A DNA stretch of 20,920 bases from CAWVWD01 sp965662365. GTDB taxonomy: Bacteria > Bacteroidota > Bacteroidia > Chitinophagales > Saprospiraceae. Location of the stretch: assembly GCA_965662365.1 (NCBI GenBank), contig CBFIHR010000077.1:1-20920 (forward strand), in the 5' to 3' direction. Below, in pieces: positions 15,356 through 20,920 of the stretch. A model generated the notes under the pieces. That model searched no databases, was not told the origin of the DNA, and saw only the letters and a program-made list of their open reading frames with translations. The first letter of the stretch is position 1; the number at the start of each line of letters is the position of its first letter. A program made the position numbers and the translations under genes.

Positions 15356-16573
15356 TTATATTTTCATAACTTTTTGAGAAATAATCTCTTTTCCATGATG
15401 AATATTCAATATATATAAACCTGCAGGATAAGCCGTCAAATCAATTTCTGTTTCTAATTGTCCCTTTTCGACTTCAACAAAACCAAGGCGTTGCCCATTA
15501 GCATTAACAACCGTAATCGTATAATCCGCTGTAAAATCAGCAAACTTTAAGTGAACTCTGTCGGGTGTCGGATTAGGATAAACCGTTACATCAACAATTG
15601 CTTTTGTAGGTTTGATAGGTTCTGTATCTTTTTCGATAACCGATTTAATAGCATAAAACTGCCAATCTTGAATCCTACTATGTCGATAATTAGACACAAA
15701 ATTCAGAACGCCATAAGTCGTATAAACATTATCATTATTGGTATAAATAATAGAACTTCCGCTTTCACCCGGTCGCCCGCCAAAATGAGAAGGAACTGCT
15801 AAATAATTATACGTTGGTTGATTAGGTACAAACCCCAGCCGCCCATAACTATAATACATTGTATCGCCATTATACTCAATATCATCATCAAATAATTGAC
15901 TACCCGGATAACTTAGTTTATGAAAATTATTACTTTCAAAAAATAAATCTTCTTTATGATAACCAATACCCAACCAGCCCGTCATTTCTCCGATAGGTTT
16001 TTCCAGTTCCAAAACCATAATGTCTTCGCCCTTACTAACGCTCCAATCTTCAAAGAAATACAGTTTTTGAATTTTACCCTTCGGAATACCAGTTTGAGGC
16101 GAGCCATTATCGTACATCGGTACTGCAAAAATACTATCAATCTCCACATCATTTGGCGTACTAAAGTCAATAAAACAATGTGCTGCCGTCAAAATATGTC
16201 GGCTACTAATCATCACTGCCGAACAACCATGAAATAATTCGCCATTATGAACAATGACCAGTTTAATCGTCGTACTGAATGGAAAATGACGAATATCGGC
16301 TACTTTTTGAGCAGGTACTTTGTTAGTAAAACTTGTGTGTTCATGTAAATTTTCTTGAGGCACATCTAACGATAAATCAATAATAGATGAAGTGTAAATA
16401 CCCGAAAAATAAGCCGTACTATTTTTTTCTAAAGTCGAGTCAAAATCAATTAAAGGGCGTTTAGTTTGTTGTTTGGTAGCTACATCATAGACGACGAGTT
16501 GTCTATTTTGTGCCGATGATATTTCATAACAAAATAACAATGTAAATACACACAGTAAAGGTTTGGGAAACAT
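15356..16573 (-). CDS. Secreted trypsin-like serine protease with type IX sorting domain
   Basis: 405 residues. Signal peptide MFPKPLLCVFTLLFCYEISS-AQ (about 1-21). A propeptide-like stretch (23-95) precedes a chymotrypsin-fold domain (about 96-310) with the triad: His132 in LTAAHCF, Asp184 in KGEDIMVLEL, and Ser271 in GRPGESGSS. The GESG-S form is typical of the V8/glutamyl endopeptidase-like branch. The last ~75 residues (about 330-405) are a type A T9SS C-terminal domain: VYPNPTPDRVHLKF, then GLYILNI and a final KVMKI. It should be exported by Sec, pass the outer membrane via the Por/type IX system and be released or anchored at the surface. It is a lone gene. Confidence 0.92.
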   Translation of the reverse strand: MFPKPLLCVFTLLFCYEISSAQNRQLVVYDVATKQQTKRPLIDFDSTLEKNSTAYFSGIYTSSIIDLSLDVPQENLHEHTSFTNKVPAQKVADIRHFPFSTTIKLVIVHNGELFHGCSAVMISSRHILTAAHCFIDFSTPNDVEIDSIFAVPMYDNGSPQTGIPKGKIQKLYFFEDWSVSKGEDIMVLELEKPIGEMTGWLGIGYHKEDLFFESNNFHKLSYPGSQLFDDDIEYNGDTMYYSYGRLGFVPNQPTYNYLAVPSHFGGRPGESGSSIIYTNNDNVYTTYGVLNFVSNYRHSRIQDWQFYAIKSVIEKDTEPIKPTKAIVDVTVYPNPTPDRVHLKFADFTADYTITVVNANGQRLGFVEVEKGQLETEIDLTAYPAGLYILNIHHGKEIISQKVMKI

Positions 16574-16979
16574 AATAATTTAGCTTGATGGTTGACGTTT
16601 GTTTGATTTTTAAGTAAGGTCACTACTTGGCTTATCACTACTAACGTATCATTAAGACAAAACGTGAGTCAATTATTTATAAAAATAACCTTTTTTAAAT
16701 TTTCAGAAAAATAAATATCCGATAATAGGTTTTTGATAAATTCAGTAAATATCAAATACAAATATTCTAACTATATTGTGAATAATATTCGGGGGTAATG
16801 ATGTTATCTTTTACCTATATTTGTAGGATGATTCGTAATTAAACCTCTTGTAAACAGTAATTTGATAGGATTCGAAAGATACCACCTTCAAAAATATTAT
16901 TCGTAACTATTTATTTATATTTTGTCGTACCTTGAATTTTTAATAATTATTGATAACAAATTTATAAGCTAATACTAAA
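16574..16979. other. Long AT-rich divergent intergenic region
   Basis: 406 bases between the protease gene (leftward) and the phosphatase gene (rightward). It holds the -7 candidate at 16816-16823 and a short palindrome (GAATA-A-TATTC at about 16780-16790) just upstream of it. I see no open frame, RNA gene or repeat family. No clear consensus promoter for the protease gene is visible. Confidence 0.5.
16816..16823 (+). promoter_or_regulatory. -7 element for the SpoIIE phosphatase gene
   Basis: TATATTTG fits the consensus exactly but has no TTTG at the -33 position, where a GGGGG run (16791-16795) lies instead. It is 157 bases before the GTG start. A second weaker match (TACCTTGA at 16928-16935) is nearer the gene. 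Confidence 0.35.
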
Positions 16980-18230
16980 GTGAGTACCTATTCTGGAAAT
17001 CGTGGGTCAAATCGAACATCGAATTTGGAGTTGTTAGAGCGAGAATTATCGCTTAAACAATTGCAAATCAATCGATTACTGGAGGTTACTCAAGCCATTA
17101 ACAATAACCTTGCAGCAGATGCACTATTCAAAATTTATCGCTCAATCTTGGGTTGGGAGATGAAAATTGATAAAATGGCCTTGTTTATCCGAGACGAAGA
17201 AGAATGGATGTGTACAACAGGTATCGGCTTTGACAAATCACAACCGTTAGATTTTATCGGTTATGAACTCTTGAAATATGATCGAATGACAAATCTTCTG
17301 GATAGCAAACATCCGATTATTGGTCAATTTGATATTATTATTCCTGTTTATCACAAAAAACAGGCGATTGCTTTTGCCTTGATTGGCAATTTAGACTCCG
17401 ATGATGATATGTACGAAAAAATACGTTTCATCACAACGATTACAAATATTGTTGCTGTAGCAATTGAAAACAAACGATTATTCAAAAAGCAGTTAGAACA
17501 ACAAAGTATCAAAAAGGAAATGCAGCTGGCGAAACAAATGCAAAACCTTTTGATTCCAAACGAATTACCACATAATGAATACTACGAATTAGACGGTATT
17601 TATATGCCACACTCCAGCGTTGGTGGCGATTATTTCGATTTTATAAAATTTAACGAAGACGAATTTGCTTTTTGTATTGCCGACGTATCAGGTAAAGGTG
17701 TTGCAGCTGCTTTGTTAATGGCAAATTTTCAGGCGAATTTACAATCATTGATTGTCCAACGTTTGGAAGCCGAAGACTTCCTTCAACGACTAAATAAAAG
17801 TGTTTTGACCATCACCAAAGGAGATAAATTTTTGACCTTCTTTTATGGTGAATATAATCTAAAAACAAAACAACTAAAGTACGTCAACGCCGGACATAAT
17901 CCGCCTGTATTAGTTACCAAAAACAAAGCATACCTTCTAGATAAAGGTTGTACAATCTTAGGCATTTTAAGTAAAATTCCCTTCGTAGAAATAGGAGAAT
18001 TGACACTCGAAGAGGAAGCCTTAATCATCACTTATACGGATGGCTTGACCGACTTGAAAAATGAGCATGACCAGTATTTCGATACTGATTTCTTGTCAGA
18101 TTTTGCTTTAAAATACGCCTCTTCAAAGGCTGCCGAGTTCAACAATCGCTTGCTCAATCACATTCGTCAATTCAAGGGAAAAATGACTTTTCCCGATGAT
18201 ATTTCAGTTTTAACGTGTAAGATTTTTTAA
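16980..18230 (+). CDS. SpoIIE/PP2C-family serine phosphatase with GAF-like sensor domain
   Basis: 416 residues from a GTG start; no in-frame ATG lies upstream. Residues 20-45 are a helix, about 45-165 form a GAF-like domain (LIIPVYHKKQAIAFALIGNL-type core), and 166-192 is the signalling helix (QQSIKKEMQLAKQMQNLLIP) common before RsbU-type phosphatases. The PPM/SpoIIE domain (about 200-416) keeps the metal-binding acids: Asp217 in GGDYFD, Asp235 in IADVSGKG, Asp354 in YTDGLTD and the PDDIS motif near 405-409. It also has FYGEYN and NAGHNPP. Such enzymes dephosphorylate anti-sigma-antagonist (STAS) proteins to switch partner modules. No kinase or STAS gene is adjacent. A small membrane-protein gene follows 56 bases later on the same strand. 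Confidence 0.92.
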   Translation: MSTYSGNRGSNRTSNLELLERELSLKQLQINRLLEVTQAINNNLAADALFKIYRSILGWEMKIDKMALFIRDEEEWMCTTGIGFDKSQPLDFIGYELLKYDRMTNLLDSKHPIIGQFDIIIPVYHKKQAIAFALIGNLDSDDDMYEKIRFITTITNIVAVAIENKRLFKKQLEQQSIKKEMQLAKQMQNLLIPNELPHNEYYELDGIYMPHSSVGGDYFDFIKFNEDEFAFCIADVSGKGVAAALLMANFQANLQSLIVQRLEAEDFLQRLNKSVLTITKGDKFLTFFYGEYNLKTKQLKYVNAGHNPPVLVTKNKAYLLDKGCTILGILSKIPFVEIGELTLEEEALIITYTDGLTDLKNEHDQYFDTDFLSDFALKYASSKAAEFNNRLLNHIRQFKGKMTFPDDISVLTCKIF

Positions 18231-18243
18231 TACTTAAAGGCGG

Positions 18244-18264
18244 CGGATGCTTCTAAAGCCTCCG
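18244..18264 (+). promoter_or_regulatory. Hairpin between the phosphatase gene and the small gene
   Basis: CGGA-t-GCTT (18244-18252) pairs with AAGC-c-TCCG (18256-18264) around a three-base loop, an eight-pair stem with one mismatch. No T run follows, so it is not a clear terminator. It may tune the ratio of the two cotranscribed genes. Confidence 0.35.
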
Positions 18265-18286
18265 ACCCTTAACTAAAATAAAATTA

Positions 18287-18475
18287 ATGCTTAAATTACT
18301 ACTCTGGGGCTTTATTTTCTTTATCGGTTACATGTATCTAAAACCAAAATTAGATGCTGGGCAACCTCGTGAAGATGTTTTAGATGACGACGATGACTTT
18401 ATTACCATCAAAATACCGAAGAAAAAGACGAAAAAAGACAAAGAAGAACTGACTGATTTTGAAGAAATTAATTAA
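18287..18475 (+). CDS. Small DUF4834-like membrane protein
   Basis: 62 residues. One N-terminal hydrophobic helix (LLLWGFIFFIGYMYL, about 3-18) is followed by an acidic cluster (DDDDD near 34-38), a lysine-rich segment (KIPKKKTKKDKEE) and the ending DFEEIN. The layout and the D-Y/F-E-E-I ending resemble the Bacteroidota DUF4834 family, whose function is unknown, but it is short for that family and I could not check it. It lies close behind the phosphatase gene and is probably cotranscribed. Confidence 0.7.
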   Translation: MLKLLLWGFIFFIGYMYLKPKLDAGQPREDVLDDDDDFITIKIPKKKTKKDKEELTDFEEIN

Positions 18476-18853
18476 ATATAGAAAGGTCGAATACCATAAA
18501 TAGTAGGAAAAGACAATTAAAGGGTAGAGTTAGCGTAAAATAAAAGGTATTCTAATCTTTTTTTAAATTTATGATATTATTCCCCTTTTGGTATAAAACT
18601 AATATGTTTTTATATTGATATTTTTTACATTAAAATGTTAATAATCAGTATTTTATAATAAATCATTCGCACCAAAAAAGGTATCAATTTTATACCGAAA
18701 TAGGAATAAAGTTTAATTTGCTTATTGACTACACTTCTAAAGTTGTAAAAACTTTCGCAGATTTCATTGATTTTAAACACTTTGCCAAAGGTGAGCTTTT
18801 GCAAGATTTACAACCTTAGAAGGGAAGCCATTTTTATTAAATATATTTGACAA
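18476..18853. other. AT-rich convergent intergenic region with a possible gene remnant
   Basis: 378 bases between converging genes. GAATACC (18489-18495) and GGTATTC (18546-18552) form a wide inverted repeat followed by a T-rich run (near 18557-18563), a possible weak terminator for the plus strand. One plus frame is open from about 18630 to a TAG near 18820; its last ~38 codons (ending FAKGELLQDLQP) look protein-like, but it has no ATG and I do not recognise it. It may be a decayed 3' end of a gene. Confidence 0.3.
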
Positions 18854-19621
18854 TTATTCGACTTTTAAGCCAGGATAATTGAACCATTGTACTCCAATCA
18901 ACCCTATTTCTTTACCATCTGACTGTTTGAGTGTTTTCGTAATTCCTCTACCGATATAAAAGAAAACAGGTTCTCCGCTAACAAATTCAGCAAATTCACT
19001 ACTTGAAATTGTTGCCTCACCTTCCGCATCATCAAATTCTTTCAAAACACAAGGTAATCCTGGGGTACAGACAGAAACGTACAACTTATCTGTATTGACA
19101 TCGGATTCCCATGTAAGATCTAAATCATTACTTTTTGACAAAACTTCACTATTACCAATTGAAGTTTCAATACATAAAGGAGCAGGAACACTTATGTTCT
19201 TAGAAAACGAGGTATAGGTAGCAGGCATTGCTGAGTAAAAATCACAAGAAACAGTACCTTGTTCAGATAACTCATTAGCAGCTATATCTGATGCAGCTAT
19301 CTCTTTTAGATAACGAGTTTTACCGTCTTCTACTATTTTATTTAAGTAGTTATCTTCAATTGATATAGTTCCTGCATCATCTGTTTTTTTATTGAAACTT
19401 CCCCAGACTATTACACTATTATAATTACACGAACCTATAGTACCTATAAATTCAGCAGCTATATAGCTGTCAAAACTTGTGATTGTTTCTCCTCCTCTAT
19501 ACTGAGCCGCTGCTATTTCCTCGCTAATAATTGTAGGTTCGAAGTCTGTCTTATTATTACAAGAAGTAATTAAGAGTAATAGGAAAGCAATAGGAAATTT
19601 AGAAATTATTATTTTTTTCAT
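18854..19621 (-). CDS. Lipoprotein of unknown function
   Basis: 255 residues. A clear lipoprotein signal peptide has the lipobox ITSC with the acylated Cys at 21, and NNKTDFEP follows. The mature protein has several Ser/Thr-rich strands and three or four further cysteines (SCNY near 63-66, SCDF near 124-127, LCIE, CTPGLPC) that could form disulfides. I recognise no domain. It follows the cysteine-rich gene on the same strand with a 28-base gap, so the two are probably expressed together at the cell surface or outer membrane. Confidence 0.75.
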   Translation of the reverse strand: MKKIIISKFPIAFLLLLITSCNNKTDFEPTIISEEIAAAQYRGGETITSFDSYIAAEFIGTIGSCNYNSVIVWGSFNKKTDDAGTISIEDNYLNKIVEDGKTRYLKEIAASDIAANELSEQGTVSCDFYSAMPATYTSFSKNISVPAPLCIETSIGNSEVLSKSNDLDLTWESDVNTDKLYVSVCTPGLPCVLKEFDDAEGEATISSSEFAEFVSGEPVFFYIGRGITKTLKQSDGKEIGLIGVQWFNYPGLKVE

Positions 19622-19649
19622 AATATTTTTTTTTATCTTAAAAAATTAA

Positions 19650-20153
19650 TTAGCAATCTACATCACAGCCACATACACAACTTAATTGTTGAAACTGGGA
19701 ACGTGGTAAGTCGTAATTCAAATCATGTTGAGGGCGTGAATCTGTTGTAAATATCCGTTCAACTTGAATACGGGGATTACCTGCTTGACATATATTATTT
19801 GCAACATTAGAACCACACTGATTAGGGTCTGGACCATGACAACATATAGAACAATCACTTATTTCTATTTCAAATTGAAGTAAATAACCTCCAGTTTCTG
19901 GTACATTAATGTTAAAAGGTGTTGCACTATTACTTGAAAAAGATTGATTTGTAAGAACTTGATCAAAATAAGGAGTAATATCAGGAGTAAAAACCTGAGT
20001 TTGAGGGTCATAACTTCCTGTTCTAACGGTAATACTCACTCGGGCATTAAAATTTGAAGATTCTAAGCAAGTAAGGAATGCACCAACATCAGCTCCCCAA
20101 GCATCAATTATTAAGACTTCAGGATCATCATTACCATTATTCGTTTTTGCCAA
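19650..20153 (-). CDS. Cysteine-rich lipoprotein-like protein, 5' end damaged or misread
   Basis: 167 residues from a TTG at 20153; no ATG is in frame and TAA lies 15 codons upstream. The codons before the TTG read ISISGCTSCEDDI, containing a perfect lipobox (ISGC). In the next frame an ATG at 20229 gives MLRTFDLSLLIN before a stop; removing one base near 20195 fuses these into MLRTFDLSLLITISISGC, a complete lipoprotein signal peptide. The true protein may therefore be a ~190-residue lipoprotein disrupted by an indel or a sequencing error. The body is beta-rich, with cysteine clusters SDCSICCHGPDPNQC and the terminal SCVCGCDVDC. No family is recognised. Confidence 0.6.
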   Translation of the reverse strand: MAKTNNGNDDPEVLIIDAWGADVGAFLTCLESSNFNARVSITVRTGSYDPQTQVFTPDITPYFDQVLTNQSFSSNSATPFNINVPETGGYLLQFEIEISDCSICCHGPDPNQCGSNVANNICQAGNPRIQVERIFTTDSRPQHDLNYDLPRSQFQQLSCVCGCDVDC

Positions 20154-20207
20154 AATATCATCTTCACATGAAGTACAACCACTAATACTAATAGTTGATT
20201 AATAGCG

Positions 20208-20241
20208 AAAGGTCGAATGTTCGTAACATTCGACCTTTTTT
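20208..20241. terminator. Strong hairpin between the right-end minus-strand genes
   Basis: AAAGGTCGAATGTT (20208-20221) pairs with AACATTCGACCTTT (20225-20238) over 14 bp with a three-base loop. On the plus strand it runs into six T residues; on the minus strand only TTTCGCTATT follows. It lies seven bases past the stop of the barrel-like gene, which suggests it ends that transcript. Its left arm shares GAAAGGTCGAAT with the spacer at 18481-18492. The candidate ATG of the next gene (20229) lies inside this hairpin. Confidence 0.7.
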
Positions 20242-20247
20242 ATTTAA

Positions 20248-20676
20248 TTATTTTGAAGCAAATTGATATTTAATACCGATGCTTCCTCTCAAAATCATTC
20301 CGTCAATAAATATCGGTGTAACTTCAGTGTTTATCTGAAATTGCTTATTTGAAAACGGAACAAAATTCAAACCTAAAGGCAATATCAACGTGTTGTTAAA
20401 CCCATCAAGCCACATTCCTGCACCTGCGTAAAAAACGTAATCTTGTTTTTGAATAATTTGAAATTGTAGCACAGGTTCAAGGTGCAAATCTTCAACATAA
20501 TTATCTAAACTTAAACGCAAACCCGGTTCAAAACGGTTGAATTTTTTGAGTTGATAATTTACGCTCACCAAACTACCTATGTTTGAATGATTGTAACCAA
20601 TGTTCAATTGAGCAGTAGCCCTATTATTACAAAAAATAAAAAAAATACCAATTAAAAAAAGTCTAAAATACGTCAT
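20248..20676 (-). CDS. Small outer-membrane barrel-like protein
   Basis: 142 residues. A signal peptide (MTYFRLFLIGIFFIFCNNRATA, cleavage near residue 22 before QLNIGY) is followed by alternating strands with aromatic and glycine positions (LVSVNYQLKKFNRFEPGLRL, YVFYAGAGMWL, LRGSIGIKYQF) typical of a small outer-membrane beta-barrel. It ends shortly after a final Phe (KYQFASK). It is a lone transcription unit by the hairpin behind it. The role is unknown. Confidence 0.7.
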   Translation of the reverse strand: MTYFRLFLIGIFFIFCNNRATAQLNIGYNHSNIGSLVSVNYQLKKFNRFEPGLRLSLDNYVEDLHLEPVLQFQIIQKQDYVFYAGAGMWLDGFNNTLILPLGLNFVPFSNKQFQINTEVTPIFIDGMILRGSIGIKYQFASK

Positions 20677-20856
20677 TTATAATCGTTTTAAATAGTCAAA
20701 TAACATCATAAGTGAAAAGTAAATATAAGATTGATTTAGGCATTTATTTTCCAAAATAGTTGAGTTCAGTCATTTTGAATATAAACGGTATAACTGACTT
20801 AGTTATCGTTTAGGGAATAATTCAAGTCCTTTCAAAAACCTTAACAAATACACTTT

Positions 20857-20887
20857 TTTGAATTGATTAAATAGAATCGTACCTTTG
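20857..20887 (+). promoter_or_regulatory. Exact-consensus promoter at the right edge
   Basis: TTTG (20857-20860), exactly 19 bases, and TACCTTTG (20880-20887) match the Bacteroidota primary promoter consensus at every defined position. An ATG at 20905 (MLECL onward) stays open to the window end and could be the start of the driven gene. Confidence 0.7.
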
Positions 20888-20920
20888 TGCCGTTTTTTGA
20901 ATAAATGTTAGAGTGTTTAA

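Noticed and set aside
15956..16237. 93-codon plus-strand open frame
   Set aside because: Antisense to the catalytic domain of the protease gene; its composition is the complement of a real gene.

Overview
The window looks like a chromosomal segment of a low-GC member of the Bacteroidota. The grounds are: a secreted protease with a C-terminal Por/type IX secretion sorting domain; several promoter-like sequences fitting the Bacteroidota sigma-A pattern (TTTG, about 19 bases, TAnnTTTG); little Shine-Dalgarno signal; many secreted proteins and lipoproteins; and a cluster of parvulin chaperone genes beside a MoxR ATPase. I cannot place it below phylum. There is no tRNA, rRNA, CRISPR array, transposase, phage or plasmid gene, so most of the window reads as ordinary core chromosome with a less conserved right end.

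Layout. 1-2.0 kb: a single-pass membrane protein with an anti-sigma-like N-terminus, a terminator, then ribH (lumazine synthase), followed by an unusual 106-base nest of inverted repeats. 2.0-4.5 kb (minus): two MscS-family mechanosensitive channels; the larger carries three tandem copies of a helical hairpin before its pore domain. 4.6-5.7 kb (plus): galE. 5.7-8.1 kb (minus): thrC and thrB in the order thrB-thrC, with a strong hairpin in the thrB leader and no thrA in the window. 8.1-8.6 kb: a small broken gene whose ATG is followed directly by TAG. 8.6-9.6 kb (minus): a secreted protein ending in a peptidoglycan-binding-like domain.

9.8-15.3 kb (plus): an envelope-protein folding cluster. 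It holds a two-domain parvulin, a lipoprotein with SurA/PrsA-like architecture but no clear catalytic domain, a SurA-like parvulin, then a separately promoted MoxR AAA+ ATPase. 15.3-16.6 kb (minus): a secreted trypsin-like protease with a type IX sorting tail. 17.0-18.5 kb (plus): a GAF-like/SpoIIE PP2C phosphatase and a small DUF4834-like membrane protein. 18.85-20.7 kb (minus): a lipoprotein, a cysteine-rich secreted or lipoprotein-like protein with a damaged 5' end, and a small outer-membrane barrel-like protein. The right edge carries an exact consensus promoter driving something beyond the window.

I found no convincing new multi-gene system. The most useful oddities are two genes whose lipoprotein signal peptides are each complete only if one base is added or removed (near 11887 and 20195), the amber-interrupted small gene at 8324, the triplicated MscS sensor module, and the structured elements after ribH and before thrB.
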